A stretch of 64,000 bases of DNA from JAEULH01 sp963746275 (GCA_963746275.1 CAVVAX010000027.1:1-64000); one strand, 5' to 3'. Positions 10,526 through 22,289 are shown, numbered from the stretch's first letter. Program-made: numbers and translations. The notes: generated by a model not told the origin, from the letters alone.

Positions 10526-10610
10526 GTCATCGCGAGCCGCGGAGCGGCGTGGCGATCCAGTGTCGGAAGGTCTGGACTGCTTCGTCGGCATCTGCCTCCT
10601 CGCGGTGACG
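10526..10610. repeat. Imperfect long inverted repeat (interspersed palindromic element type)
   Basis: The left arm runs from TCATCGCGAGCCGCGGAGCG to GGCGATCCAG, and the right arm from CTGGACTGCTTCGTCGG to CTCCTCGCGGTGACG. The arms are reverse complements with mismatches around a short centre. The ends resemble the widespread bacterial interspersed palindromes that begin GTCATTGCGAG and have CTGGATTGCTTCG in the middle. It fills the gap between hemW and rdgB. Family membership is from memory and would need a genome-wide copy count. Confidence 0.55.
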
Positions 10611-10655
10611 ATCAGGAACCCGCGGCTGGGCGGGGAAGCCAAGCCTGTTGCTGTC

Positions 10656-11251
10656 CTAGCCGGTGAAGCAGGCGGCGATGAGCTTGCGGAACGCGTCGGC
10701 GCGGTGGCTGATGGCGTGCTTCGCCTGTGGCTCCATCTCGCCGAAGGTGATGGCGTGGCCGTCGGCGACGAAGATCGGATCGTAGCCGAAGCCGCGCTCG
10801 CCCCGCGGCGGCCAGACCAGCGTTCCGTGGACGGTGCCCTCGAAGGTGTCGCAGGCGCCGTCCGGCCAGCAGAGGCTCAGCGCACAGACGAAGTGGGCGC
10901 GCCGGTCGGTCTTGCCGGTCAGTGCCTCCTCCACCTTGCGCATGGCGAGGGCGAAGTCGCGGCCCTCGCCGCCCCAGCGGGCGGAATGGATGCCGGGCGC
11001 GCCGCCCAGCGCCGGGACGACCAGCCCGGAGTCGTCCGAGAGCGCCGGCAGGCCGGAGGCCGTCGCCGCGGCGCGCGCCTTGAGCTCGGCGTTGGCGACG
11101 AAGCTCTTGCCGGTCTCCTCCGGCTCGTCGAGGCCGAGGTCGCCGGCGGAGACCACGTCGGCGCCGAAGGGCGCCAGCAGCTCGGCGATTTCGCGGACCT
11201 TGCCCCGGTTGTGGCTGGCGATGACCAGTCTGCCGCCGGTGAAGCGCCGCA

Positions 11252-11252
<1 letters not shown>
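10656..11252 (-). CDS. rdgB: dITP/XTP pyrophosphatase (RdgB/HAM1 family)
   Basis: A 198-residue nucleotide-sanitising pyrophosphatase that hydrolyses dITP, ITP and XTP to monophosphates. The N-terminal LVIASHNRGKVREIAELL (SHNxGK motif), SFVANAELKARAAA, ALSDDSGL (catalytic acid region), GERGFGYDPIF and SHRADAF near the C-terminus match the family throughout. The ATG at 11252 shares one base with the rph stop (TGATG), which fixes the start and implies coupling in an rph-rdgB-hemW operon. A longer in-frame extension upstream lies inside rph and is rejected. Confidence 0.93.
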
Positions 11253-11968
<716 letters not shown>

Positions 11969-12038
11969 GGCGGTGGGATCCTGTTGGCGTGGGGCCAAGA
12001 AGCTAGCCCGGGGCACCCGCGGCGTAAAGCCGATTGCG

Positions 12039-12066
12039 TTGACGCGCGCCGGACCGGCGCATAGAT
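12039..12066 (+). promoter_or_regulatory. Candidate sigma-70-type promoter for hrcA-grpE
   Basis: TTGACG at 12039-12044 and ATAGAT at 12061-12066 are separated by 16 bases, about 60 bases before the hrcA ATG. No CIRCE inverted repeat (TTAGCACTC-N9-GAGTGCTAA) is seen here. Confidence 0.35.
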
Positions 12067-12124
12067 CTACGCTGCGGCGCAAGCGGAAACTTTATTTCGC
12101 AGCCGTCAAGGCGAACGGTCGGCC

Positions 12125-13159
12125 ATGAGCATTTCCGAGCTGAGCGCAAGATCGCGCGAGGTGTTTCGCGAACTCGTCGACGCCTATCTGGAGACGGGCG
12201 AACCGGTCGGCTCGCGCACGCTATCGCGGCGGCTCTCGCTCTCGCTGTCGCCGGCGACCATCCGCAACGTCATGGCAGATCTTGAAGATACGGGGCTGCT
12301 GTTCGCGCCGCACGCATCGGCGGGAAGGCTGCCGACGGAGGCCGGCCTGCGGCTGTTCGTCGACGGCCTGCTTGAGGTCGGCCATCTTCCCGATGAGGAC
12401 CGGCGGACGCTGTCCGAGCGCTGCGCCGGTTCCGGCGTCAGCATCGAGGGCCTGTTGGAGCAGGCGACGGCAGCCCTGTCAGGGCTGTCGCGCTGCGCCG
12501 GGATGGTCATGGCGCCGAAAACCGACGGGGCGCTTAAGCACATCGAGGTGGTCAACCTCAGCCCCGGGCGGGCGCTGGTCGTCATGGTCACCGAGGCTGG
12601 GATCGTCGAGAACCGGATCATCGAGATCCCTCCGGGGGTGCCGCCCTCGGCGCTGGTCGAGGCGTCGAACTTCCTCAGCGCCCGGGTGGTCGGGCGGACC
12701 ATCGCCGAGGCCCGCCAGGAGATCGAGGATGAGCTGCAGCGCCACGAGGCGGAGCTGGACGAGCTGACGAGCAAGGTCGTCGAGTCCGGCCTCGCCATCT
12801 GGAGCGGCGGCGAGGCCGGCGCCCTGATCCTGCGCGGCCAAGCCAACCTGCTGGAGGACATCCACGCCATCGGCGAGCTCGAGCACATCCGCTCGCTGTT
12901 CGCGGCGCTGGAGACCAAGGAGATGATGATCAAGGTGCTGTCGATGGTTGACGCCGCACACGGCGTGCAGATCTTTATCGGCGCCGGCAATGCCTTGTTC
13001 AACGTCGCCGGTTGCTCGATGATCGTGAGCTCCTACCGTGACAGCCGCAAACGGATCGTCGGGGCGATCGGGGTGATCGGGCCGAACCGGATGAACTACG
13101 CGCGGATTATTCCAATGGTCGATTACACGGCGAAGCTGGTCGGCCGGATGATTGGGTGA
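12125..13159 (+). CDS. hrcA: Heat-inducible transcriptional repressor HrcA
   Basis: Repressor of chaperone operons that binds CIRCE elements. The N-terminal winged helix SREVFRELVDAYLETGEPVG is followed by SRTLSRRLSLSLSPATIRN, the recognition region, and then FAPHASAGRLPTEAGLRLFV, all typical. The C-terminal GAF-like and dimerisation parts end near YTAKLVGRMIG. Length is 344 residues. It overlaps the start region of grpE, so the two are translated together, and it is divergent from rph. Because no CIRCE site lies in this window, its target (commonly groESL) is presumably elsewhere. Confidence 0.95.
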   Translation: MSISELSARSREVFRELVDAYLETGEPVGSRTLSRRLSLSLSPATIRNVMADLEDTGLLFAPHASAGRLPTEAGLRLFVDGLLEVGHLPDEDRRTLSERCAGSGVSIEGLLEQATAALSGLSRCAGMVMAPKTDGALKHIEVVNLSPGRALVVMVTEAGIVENRIIEIPPGVPPSALVEASNFLSARVVGRTIAEARQEIEDELQRHEAELDELTSKVVESGLAIWSGGEAGALILRGQANLLEDIHAIGELEHIRSLFAALETKEMMIKVLSMVDAAHGVQIFIGAGNALFNVAGCSMIVSSYRDSRKRIVGAIGVIGPNRMNYARIIPMVDYTAKLVGRMIG

Positions 13160-13161
13160 GG

Positions 13162-13914
13162 ATGACCAGGATGATAGGACCACAACAGGACAACGAACCG
13201 GAAGGCGCCGCTGAGGTGCAGGTCGGGGTCGGGGAGGCTCCGGCGGAAGCAGCGATGCCCGCGGGCGCCGAAGCCGCGGCAGAGGGCGAGGCTTCGGCCG
13301 AGCGCCTGGCCAAGGCGGAAGCCGAGGTGGCGGAACTGACCGAGAAGTGGAAACGGGCGCTGGCGGAGACGGAGAACGTCCGCCGCATCGCCGCGCGCGA
13401 CCGCGAGGACGCGAGCAAATACGCGATCAGCCGGTTTGCCCGCGATGTCCTGTCGGTCGCGGATAACCTGCGCCGGGCGCTGGATAGCATGGACCAGGAC
13501 GCACGCCAGACCGATGCGGGGCTCGATGCCCTGGCCAGCGGCGTCGAGCTGACCGAACGCGAGCTCCAGGCGACGCTCGCGCGCTACGGCATCACCCCGA
13601 TCGCGGCGGCTTCGCAGCCGTTCGACCCGCACGTCCATGAGGCGCTGTTCGAGGTGCCGGACGAGACCGTGCCGCACGGGACCGTCGTGCATGTGCTCGA
13701 GCCCGGCTACATGATCCACGACCGGCCGCTGCGTCCCGCTCGGGTCGGTGTCTCCAAGGGCGGACCGAAGCTCGGAGCTCAGTCGGCGGCCGAGCCGGAG
13801 GCGGGCGGCGGCGAGGTGGTCGATTTCGGCGGCCGCACCTCGGCGGGCGCCTATGGCAAGCTTGAGGGCGAGCCCGAGGGCGGCACCGGAACACGGCTCG
13901 ACGAGACGATCTAG
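13162..13914 (+). CDS. grpE: Nucleotide exchange factor GrpE
   Basis: DnaK co-chaperone that releases ADP. An acidic, alanine-rich N-terminus leads into a long helix (AEVAELTEKWKRALAETENV), then RRIAARDREDASKYAISRFA and DVLSVADNLRRAL, the family signature. The C-terminal beta domain has FDPHVHEALFEVPDE and HDRPLRPARVGVSKG. An extra tail of about 40 residues rich in Gly and Glu follows. Starts at 13162 and 13171 are both possible; the GTGAGG upstream is spaced better for 13171. Spacing to hrcA is two bases. Confidence 0.93.
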   Translation: MTRMIGPQQDNEPEGAAEVQVGVGEAPAEAAMPAGAEAAAEGEASAERLAKAEAEVAELTEKWKRALAETENVRRIAARDREDASKYAISRFARDVLSVADNLRRALDSMDQDARQTDAGLDALASGVELTERELQATLARYGITPIAAASQPFDPHVHEALFEVPDETVPHGTVVHVLEPGYMIHDRPLRPARVGVSKGGPKLGAQSAAEPEAGGGEVVDFGGRTSAGAYGKLEGEPEGGTGTRLDETI

Positions 13915-13986
13915 CGCCGGTCGGACGTGGCATCTACGCCTTTCTTCTCAGGGTCTTGCGGGGATCGCGAAATGGCTGGCGGCCAG

Positions 13987-14015
13987 TTGCGGTGGTTCCG
14001 GCAGCCGCATATATA
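13987..14015 (+). promoter_or_regulatory. Candidate promoter upstream of dnaK
   Basis: TTGCGG (13987-13992) and TATATA (14010-14015) are separated by 17 bases in the 203-base grpE-dnaK gap. The -35 resembles both sigma-70 and sigma-32 classes, and the GC-rich flanks fit either. Assignment to the heat-shock sigma is a guess. Confidence 0.3.
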
Positions 14016-14117
14016 TCCGCCGACAGTTTCCCGCCGGGCCAGAACTTTAGGATAATCCTGGGGATTTCCGTGGCGCCGCGTCCGGGCCGCGGGGCTCCGC
14101 CACTAGCGAGGTAAGTC

Positions 14118-16034
<1,917 letters not shown>

Positions 16035-16098
16035 TCCCGGCTCCGGCCGGTGCAGCCGAGCGAAGCGAGGGAATTTGCCGTCCCGCCGCTGGCGCCTG

Positions 16099-16119
16099 AA
16101 AACGCCGCGGCGGGCGTTT
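16099..16119 (+). terminator. Small hairpin between dnaK and dnaJ (attenuator or processing site)
   Basis: AAACGCC and GGCGTTT form a 7-base stem around a 6-base GC loop, followed by CGTTTG rather than a full T-tract. It could lower dnaJ relative to dnaK or protect the dnaK 3' end. Such dnaK-dnaJ spacer hairpins are common. Confidence 0.35.
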
Positions 16120-16138
16120 CGTTTGTGTGGGATCGACA

Positions 16139-17266
16139 ATGGCGAAAGAAGATTACTACAAGACCTTGGGCGTCGAGCGGAGCGCGTCCAAGGACGATAT
16201 TAAGAAAGCCTTTCGCAAGCTGGCGATGAAGTACCACCCGGACCGCAACCCGGGTGACCATGAGGCCGAACGGCGGTTCAAGGAGTTGAACGAGGCCTAC
16301 GAGGTCCTCCAGGACGACCAGAAGCGCGGCGCCTACGATCGCTTCGGCCATGCGGCCTTCCAGCAGGGCGGGCCCGGCGGACCAGGCGGACCAGGCAGCG
16401 CCGGCTTCGCCGACATTTTCGAGGAGATGTTCGGCGAGTTCATGACCGGCGGGCGCCGCGGCGGCCGCGCCGCCGGCCGCGGCTCCGACCTGCGCTTCGA
16501 CCTGCAGATTTCGCTCGAGGAGGCCTTCCGGGGCAAGAAACAATCTGTCGATATTCCGTCGGTCGCCGGCTGCGATGCCTGCGGCGGCAGCGGCAGCGCG
16601 GGCGGCGCCGCCCCCGAAAGTTGTTCCACCTGCCGGGGTACGGGGCGCATCCGCAGCCAGTCCGGCTTCTTCACCGTCGAGCGCACTTGCCCCACCTGTG
16701 GCGGCACCGCCCAGGTGATCAAGGACCCCTGCCGCTCCTGCGGTGGCTCGGGCCGCTTGCGCAAGCAAAAGACGCTTCAGGTCACGATCCCGGCTGGCGT
16801 CGAGGACGGCACCCGCATCCGGCTAGCCGGCGAGGGCGAGGCCGGGCTGCGCGGTGGTCCGGCCGGCGATCTCTACATCTTCGTCGGCGTTGCCCCGCAC
16901 CGGCTGTTCCAGCGCGACGGCGCCAACATCTACTGCCGGATGCCGATCCCAATGACCACAGCGTCGCTGGGCGGAAACGTCGAGGTACCCACCATCGACG
17001 GGCAGCGGGCAAAGATCACCATCCCCGCGGGCACCCAGACCGGGGAGCAGTTCCGTCTGCGCGGCAAGGGGATGTCGGTGCTGCGCTCGCAGGCCCGCGG
17101 CGACATGTTCGTCGAGGCGTTCGTGGAAACGCCGGTGCGGCTCAGCGAGAAGCAGCGCAAGCTACTCGAGGAGTTCGAGGCGAATGGCACGAGCGAGAAG
17201 CAGAGCCCGGAGTCCCATGGCTTCTTTGCCAAGGTTAAGGAGCTTTGGGACGACCTCAAGGAGTAG
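16139..17266 (+). CDS. dnaJ: Chaperone protein DnaJ (Hsp40)
   Basis: Type I J-protein that delivers substrates to DnaK and stimulates its ATPase. The J domain starts MAKEDYYKTLGVERSASKDD and contains the HPD motif (KYHPDRNPGD). A Gly/Phe region with GGPGGPGGPG follows, then four zinc-binding CxxCxGxG-type repeats (CDACGGSGS, CSTCRGTGR, CPTCGGTAQ, CRSCGGSGR), then the C-terminal substrate domain. Length is 375 residues. The ATG at 16139 is chosen over upstream GTGs because the conserved start is AKEDYY. Confidence 0.96.
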   Translation: MAKEDYYKTLGVERSASKDDIKKAFRKLAMKYHPDRNPGDHEAERRFKELNEAYEVLQDDQKRGAYDRFGHAAFQQGGPGGPGGPGSAGFADIFEEMFGEFMTGGRRGGRAAGRGSDLRFDLQISLEEAFRGKKQSVDIPSVAGCDACGGSGSAGGAAPESCSTCRGTGRIRSQSGFFTVERTCPTCGGTAQVIKDPCRSCGGSGRLRKQKTLQVTIPAGVEDGTRIRLAGEGEAGLRGGPAGDLYIFVGVAPHRLFQRDGANIYCRMPIPMTTASLGGNVEVPTIDGQRAKITIPAGTQTGEQFRLRGKGMSVLRSQARGDMFVEAFVETPVRLSEKQRKLLEEFEANGTSEKQSPESHGFFAKVKELWDDLKE

Positions 17267-17346
17267 GCGGTTTCGCTACCAGCCATATCTCCGTGCCGCT
17301 CCGCGGCTGACGAGGACGTTCATAAAGCCGCCAGGGGAGCACCTTC

Positions 17347-18150
17347 ATGACCGTGAACATCGGCATTGCCGGCTGCGCCGGCCGGATGGGCCGGATGCTG
17401 GCCGCGGCGGTCCTGGAGACGCCGGCCGCGCGTCTGGTCGGCGGCACTGAGCGGCCGGGCCACGAAGCCATCGGCATCGACCTCGGCATCCTCGCGGCAG
17501 CCGCACCTGCAGGCGCCGCAATTACGGGGGACGCCGAGACGATGTTCGCCGCGGCCGACGTGGTGATCGACTTCACCACGCCTGCGCTCATCGCCGAGCA
17601 CGTCCGTCTTGCTGCAGGCCACGGAACCGCGCTGGTCGTCGGCACGACCGGGCTCGAGCCGGAGCATGAGGCGGCGCTGGACGCGGCGGCGGCGAAGGTC
17701 GCGGTGGTTCAGGCGGCGAACATGAGCGTCGGCGTCAACCTGCTGCTCGGCCTGGCCCGGCAGGTCGCCACGATCCTCGACGAGAGCTTCGACATCGAGA
17801 TCGTCGAGATGCACCATCGCCACAAGATCGACGCGCCCTCCGGAACGGCGCTGGCGCTCGGCAAGGCGGCCGCGGACGGCCGCGGCGTCGCGCTGGACGA
17901 GGTGGCGGCGCGGGTGCGCGACGGCATCACCGGTGCAAGGCCGCGCGGGCAGATCGGCTTCGCCACCCTGCGCGGCGGCGACGTCGTCGGCGAGCACACG
18001 CTGATCTTCGCCGGCGAGGGCGAGCGGATCGAACTAACCCACAAGGCGTCGTCCCGGGCGATCTTCGCCCGCGGCGCGGTTCGAGCCGCACTGTGGACGG
18101 AAGGCCGCCGCCCCGGGCGTTACTCCATGCGCGACGTGCTCGGCCTTTAG
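17347..18150 (+). CDS. dapB: 4-hydroxy-tetrahydrodipicolinate reductase
   Basis: NAD(P)H-dependent step of the diaminopimelate/lysine pathway. The nucleotide-binding loop is IGIAGCAGRMGRMLA. VVIDFTTPAL, VGTTGLEPEHEAAL, EIVEMHHRHKIDAPSGTALA (the catalytic His-His region with the Lys) and RGGDVVGEHTLIFAGEGERI all match DapB. Length is 267 residues. GGGGAGC lies about 9 bases before the ATG. Placement after dnaJ is common in Alphaproteobacteria. The 3' end overlaps the convergent DUF2244 gene by four bases. Confidence 0.95.
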   Translation: MTVNIGIAGCAGRMGRMLAAAVLETPAARLVGGTERPGHEAIGIDLGILAAAAPAGAAITGDAETMFAAADVVIDFTTPALIAEHVRLAAGHGTALVVGTTGLEPEHEAALDAAAAKVAVVQAANMSVGVNLLLGLARQVATILDESFDIEIVEMHHRHKIDAPSGTALALGKAAADGRGVALDEVAARVRDGITGARPRGQIGFATLRGGDVVGEHTLIFAGEGERIELTHKASSRAIFARGAVRAALWTEGRRPGRYSMRDVLGL

Positions 18151-18668
18151 GAAGCCGCAGGCGTAGCCGCCGGCTCCAGCTCCGCCGCCGCAACCTGCGT
18201 GAGCCGGGCAAGCTCGCGCCGCAGTGTCCGGGCCAGTGCCAGGCGTTCCTCGGGGAGAAGGAAGCTGCCGATGAACAGCGACCTGCCATGGGAGCGGAGC
18301 TCAAGCCGTGGCCCCCTCGGGCCGACGGCATCGGTGTTGATCTGAAGCCACTGTGGCGGGAAGGAGAAGACGGTCTGCTTGCCCCAGTGGTCGATGCGGC
18401 GCACGGTGAGCGCCGCGGCCGTGAGGTTGATCGTCTCCTCGGCGCTCGCGGCCTTGTTGTTGAGGGCAAAGGCGCCGGCGAGCAGGGCGATCTCGAGGCC
18501 GAGGAAGGGCACCACCGGCCAGGCGCCGGCAATGACGAAGACGGTGCCCACGACGAGCCAGGCAGCGGCGATGAGGAGCAGCAGGGTCCGCGTCCCGGCG
18601 ATGCCGGCACTGCGATGCGGCTTGATAATGGCGCTGTAGAGGACGGGCGCGCCGGCTGCTGGGGTCAT
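18147..18668 (-). CDS. DUF2244 domain membrane protein
   Basis: A 173-residue protein with two adjacent membrane segments (about residues 28-70). The loop after the first begins GAWPVVPFLGLEIALL, and LRSHGRSLFIGSFLLPEERL lies near residue 125: the usual DUF2244 pattern, whose members are annotated only as integral membrane proteins. The function is unknown. The gene faces dapB (4-base overlap) and is divergent from nth. Confidence 0.82.
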   Translation of the reverse strand: MTPAAGAPVLYSAIIKPHRSAGIAGTRTLLLLIAAAWLVVGTVFVIAGAWPVVPFLGLEIALLAGAFALNNKAASAEETINLTAAALTVRRIDHWGKQTVFSFPPQWLQINTDAVGPRGPRLELRSHGRSLFIGSFLLPEERLALARTLRRELARLTQVAAAELEPAATPAAS

Positions 18669-18745
18669 GGTTTTCCGGGGGTGAGAAGGAAAACGCGAAT
18701 GAGTTTAACGAACCTCAGGGTGTACGCCAAGCGCCCTGCGAGGGA

Positions 18746-19441
18746 ATGCAGGGCGGCCGCGGGTGGCTGACGGCGGCGGATCAATGGCCGCCGAGGAGGT
18801 CGAAGCGTTTCTTCGCAAGGCTTGCGGCGGTCACGCCTGCGCCGAAGAGCGAACTGGTTTACATCGATCCGTACACCCTGCTCGTCGCCGTGGTGCTGTC
18901 GGCCCAGGCCACCGACGCCGGCGTCAACAAGGCGACGGAGCGGCTTTTTCGCATAGCCGACACGCCGCAGAAGATGCTGGAGCTTGGCGAGGAGGGGCTG
19001 CGCGAGGCGATCAAGACCATCGGCCTGTTCAACACAAAGGCCAAGAACGTCATCGCCCTGAGCCGGGCCCTGGTCGAGCGCCATGGCGGCGCGGTGCCGC
19101 GCGACCGTGCGGCGCTGGAGGCGCTGCCGGGGGTCGGGCGCAAGACCGCCAACGTCGTCCTCAACGTCGCCTTCGGCGAGGCGACGATCGCAGTCGACAC
19201 CCACGTCTTCCGGGTCGCCAACCGGACCGGGCTTGCCACCGGCAAAACCCCGGCGGCGGTCGAGGAGGCGTTGCTCCGCCGCACGTCCGGGCGCTGGCTT
19301 CACCACGCCCATCACTGGCTGATCCTGCACGGCCGCTACGTTTGCAAGGCGCGGACACCCCTGTGCCCGACCTGCGTCGTGGCCGACCTCTGCCGCTATG
19401 AGGCGAAGACACCGTCGGTCGGCTTGACCGGAGCGGGGTAA
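18746..19441 (+). CDS. nth: Endonuclease III (DNA glycosylase/AP lyase)
   Basis: Base-excision repair glycosylase that removes oxidised pyrimidines. LLVAVVLSAQATDAGVNKAT starts the core; LEALPGVGRKTANVVLN is the helix-hairpin-helix with the catalytic Lys, and VDTHVFRVANR supplies the catalytic Asp. Four cysteines near the C-terminus (C-x6-C-x2-C-x5-C) bind the 4Fe-4S cluster. Length is 231 residues. The 3' end overlaps the convergent DUF2125 gene by about 46 bases. Confidence 0.95.
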   Translation: MQGGRGWLTAADQWPPRRSKRFFARLAAVTPAPKSELVYIDPYTLLVAVVLSAQATDAGVNKATERLFRIADTPQKMLELGEEGLREAIKTIGLFNTKAKNVIALSRALVERHGGAVPRDRAALEALPGVGRKTANVVLNVAFGEATIAVDTHVFRVANRTGLATGKTPAAVEEALLRRTSGRWLHHAHHWLILHGRYVCKARTPLCPTCVVADLCRYEAKTPSVGLTGAG

Positions 19442-20634
19442 CGGATCGGCAGCGCCGTCCTATATCCCGTGACCGCGCCAACCAGCGGCGGCAGTTCGCC
19501 CGTGCGCGGGCTCGGCCCCCGCGGCCACTCGATCAAGGGCAGCACCATGAGCGGCAGCGGCCCGACCGCGAGCCTCCGCTCATGCAGGCTCAGCGGCACG
19601 CTCAGCACTGGCGCGCCGTCGCCACCAGGACGGCTGAGGATCGCCAGCGCGATCCTCGCCTTTGCCGCGGCCTGCTCATCGATGAGGCCGCGGTCAGCGA
19701 GCGCGGACAGGGTCGGCTGGTAGCCTTGGATCCGCGCCATGAAGGTGCCGACCGGCTGCATCTCGGCGTCGAGCGAGGCGGTCCCGGACCCTTCCAGGGC
19801 CAGTGGCCCATAGCGCAGGCTCAGCCGGCTCAACTCCACCGCTCCGCCGGTGTCGCGCCAGCGGGCAAGAGCATCAGGAAGGTCCCCCCTCGGGGAGAAA
19901 AGCCCGCGAACCACCGCCTCCGCATCCACACCGGCAATCGCTTGACCGAGTGGCAGATCGAATTGCCGCGGGAGCTGGATGTCGGCGCCATGGATCTTGA
20001 CCCCATAGGCCGGTGCGGGCTTCGCCCCTTGACGATCGAGGAGCTCGGTACTGGCGCTGAGCCGCCCGACCTCGACGAGATCCCCGGGCTCCTCCGCCGC
20101 CATGGCCAGGCTGCGGATGCTTAAGGACAGGGACGGCGAGGCGGTACTGCTGTGGGCGCGCAGGCTCAGTTCCTCGGCGCCGCCGCGATAGGTCCGGAGC
20201 TTGCCGTCGACGTTGATAGAGACGGCGTCCTCGCCGGAGAGACGCGCCGTCACAGCGCCGGGGTGCAGCGGGCTCGCCTCGATGACGGCCTGCCCTCCGG
20301 CCCACGACCAGCTCAGTGCGCGGCCGTCGGGGGCCGCAATGACCGGAGCGCCTACCGTCACCCGCGCCAGACGGGGAAAGCCGCCGATCCCGAGGCTGCT
20401 GTGCGTGACCCGGTAGCCCTCGGCCTGTCGCGCCTCGATCCAGTCGAGGACGCCACTCCGCAACTGAAACGCCGTGACCCCCCACAAGGCGATGTAGCCG
20501 AGGACTGCGAGGGCGAGAGCAGCGGCGGCCAAACCGCCGGCCCGCAAACCCGGGCGCCACGTCGGCGTTTCGGCCGGGTTTGCCTTCATTGCCGACGGAG
20601 CATCTTGCGCATGCGCGTGGGCGCTGCGATTCAT
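19396..20634 (-). CDS. DUF2125 domain protein, membrane-anchored
   Basis: About 412 residues with one N-terminal membrane segment (AAAALALAVLGYIALWGVTA) and a large extracytoplasmic part. FQLRSGVLDWIEARQAEGYR, then SLGIGGFPRLARVTVGAP, matches DUF2125, a family found mainly in Alphaproteobacteria, without known function. It recalls AsmA-like periplasmic proteins. Starts at 20634 and 20589 are both possible; an ATG at 20709 gives a longer, unlikely leader. It converges on nth. Confidence 0.8.
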   Translation of the reverse strand: MNRSAHAHAQDAPSAMKANPAETPTWRPGLRAGGLAAAALALAVLGYIALWGVTAFQLRSGVLDWIEARQAEGYRVTHSSLGIGGFPRLARVTVGAPVIAAPDGRALSWSWAGGQAVIEASPLHPGAVTARLSGEDAVSINVDGKLRTYRGGAEELSLRAHSSTASPSLSLSIRSLAMAAEEPGDLVEVGRLSASTELLDRQGAKPAPAYGVKIHGADIQLPRQFDLPLGQAIAGVDAEAVVRGLFSPRGDLPDALARWRDTGGAVELSRLSLRYGPLALEGSGTASLDAEMQPVGTFMARIQGYQPTLSALADRGLIDEQAAAKARIALAILSRPGGDGAPVLSVPLSLHERRLAVGPLPLMVLPLIEWPRGPSPRTGELPPLVGAVTGYRTALPIRYPAPVKPTDGVFAS

Positions 20635-20745
20635 GTGGGCACCAAGCCGTGAACTCCGCTCTGCCACAATTTGTCCATTTATAGGCGGTTGTGCGCGCGG
20701 ATGCGACAACTAGGCGTAAGAGCGCTGAGAGATTAGGGAATAGCG

Positions 20746-21651
20746 ATGAGCCTGAACGAAGCGCCGGGGGAGAAGCCGGCCGACGACGCAGGCTCAGTTT
20801 GGCTTGCGCTCATGCCGGCGGCGTTCGTCGTGCTCTGGAGCACCGGCTTCATCGGCGCCAAGTTCGGCCTCCCTCACGCCGAGCCGTTCACCTTCCTGTT
20901 GCTCCGCTTTGTGGCCGTCTCAGCGATCCTCGCCGTCGCCGCCGTGCTGGTCCGGGCGCCTTGGCCCACGGATCCCGGGCAGATCGGCCGCACGGTGGCG
21001 GCGGGGCTGATGATCCACGGGATCTATCTGGGCGGCGTCTTCTCCGCCATCGCCCACGGCGTGCCCGCCGGCATCACCGCGCTGATCGTCGGCCTGCAGC
21101 CGTTGCTGACCGCCGCCGTTTCGCGCCACTATCTTGGCGAGCGGATCACCCCTCAGCAGTGGCTGGGCTTGGGCCTTGGGCTCGTTGGCGTCGTGCTCGT
21201 CGTCATCGGTAAGCTCAGCCTTCGGTCCGGAGATCTCGCCGGCGGCGGCTGGGCGGTGGCGGCGCTGCTGGGCATCACCGCCGGCACCCTCTATCAAAAA
21301 CGCCATGGCGCCAGCATGCACCTCTGCACGGGCTCGGCGGTGCAATTCGCCGCCTGTGCCGTCGTCTACCTGCCCATCGCACTCATGTTCGAAACGATGC
21401 GGGTGGATTGGGCGGCGGAGTTCGTCTTCGCCCTCGCCTGGCTGACACTGGTCTTGTCCATCGGCGCCATCAGCCTGCTGCATCTGCTGATCCGCCGCGG
21501 CGCCGCCGCCCGCATCGCGTCGCTGTTCTACCTGACGCCGGCCGTCACCGCCGCGTTCGCCTGGCTCCTGTTCGCCGAGACCCTGGGCCCTGCGGCAATT
21601 GCCGGAATGGTGCTGGCGGCGGCCGGCGTCGCCATGGTCAGCCGGACGTGA
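20746..21651 (+). CDS. DMT superfamily (EamA) transporter
   Basis: A 301-residue protein with about ten hydrophobic segments forming two EamA repeats. VLWSTGFIGAKFGLPHAEPF near the N-terminus and SLFYLTPAVTAAFAWLLFAE near the C-terminus are characteristic of RhaT/EamA-type exporters. The substrate cannot be inferred. The stop overlaps the GTG start of the downstream chaC remnant (GTGA), so both were probably one transcription unit. Confidence 0.88.
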   Translation: MSLNEAPGEKPADDAGSVWLALMPAAFVVLWSTGFIGAKFGLPHAEPFTFLLLRFVAVSAILAVAAVLVRAPWPTDPGQIGRTVAAGLMIHGIYLGGVFSAIAHGVPAGITALIVGLQPLLTAAVSRHYLGERITPQQWLGLGLGLVGVVLVVIGKLSLRSGDLAGGGWAVAALLGITAGTLYQKRHGASMHLCTGSAVQFAACAVVYLPIALMFETMRVDWAAEFVFALAWLTLVLSIGAISLLHLLIRRGAAARIASLFYLTPAVTAAFAWLLFAETLGPAAIAGMVLAAAGVAMVSRT

Positions 21652-22259
21652 CGGCCAGCGAAAGTTTGCTCGGCACTCTCTGGGGGGCGGGCGGCTGCCC
21701 CGACGAGACCGGCGGCGCGCTCTGGGTCTTCGCCTACGGCTCGCTGATGTGGGAGCCGAGCTTCCCCTGCGCCGAGGTGCGTCCGGCGCTGCTCTGCGGC
21801 TATCACCGATCCTTGTGCATCCTCTCGATCCGCAACCGCGGCACGGAGGCCCGGCCCGGCCTGGTCCTCGGCCTCGACCGTGGCGGCTCCTGCGCCGGGC
21901 GGGCGCTCCGGGTGGCGCCGGGTCACCATGCGAGCACGCTGGCCTATCTCGAACGCCGCGAGATGGCGACCAGGTCGTACCGGCCGAAGCTGCTGCCGGT
22001 TCGCCTCGACGGCGGCGGGCGGGTGATGGCGCTGGCCTTCGTCGCCGATCCCGGCGCATCGCCAGTACGTCGGCGTCGCTGCCGGCAACAGAGGCCGCGG
22101 CGCTGGTCCGCCAGGGGCGCGGCAGCTACGGCAACGCCCTCGACTACCTGCGGAACGTGATCGCCCACCTCGACGCCATCGGCATCGCCGATGGGCCACT
22201 GCACCGGGTCCTCGCCCTCGCCGAGCAGGAGAAGAGCCAGGATAGCTCGGAGGCGCTGA
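21648..22259 (+). pseudogene. chaC: Glutathione-specific gamma-glutamylcyclotransferase (ChaC type), broken by two frameshifts
   Basis: The N-terminal part reads WVFAYGSLMWEPSF, the ChaC nucleotide-like YGSL motif. The tail reads RQGRGSYGNALDYLRNVIAH, also typical. They are joined only after removing one extra G near 22053 (giving DPAHRQYVG) and another near 22075 (giving SLPATEAAALV). Neither frame alone encodes a full protein. The true end is unclear because the corrected frame runs on into the next remnant; 22259 is an estimate. The GTG start overlaps the EamA stop. The family degrades glutathione to 5-oxoproline and Cys-Gly. Confidence 0.75.
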
Positions 22260-22289
22260 CTGTAGCGGCGGTTGGGCAGAGGAGGGCCG

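Noticed and set aside
12000..14117. CIRCE operator in front of hrcA or dnaK
   Set aside because: No TTAGCACTC-N9-GAGTGCTAA-type repeat found; the site is probably at groESL elsewhere.
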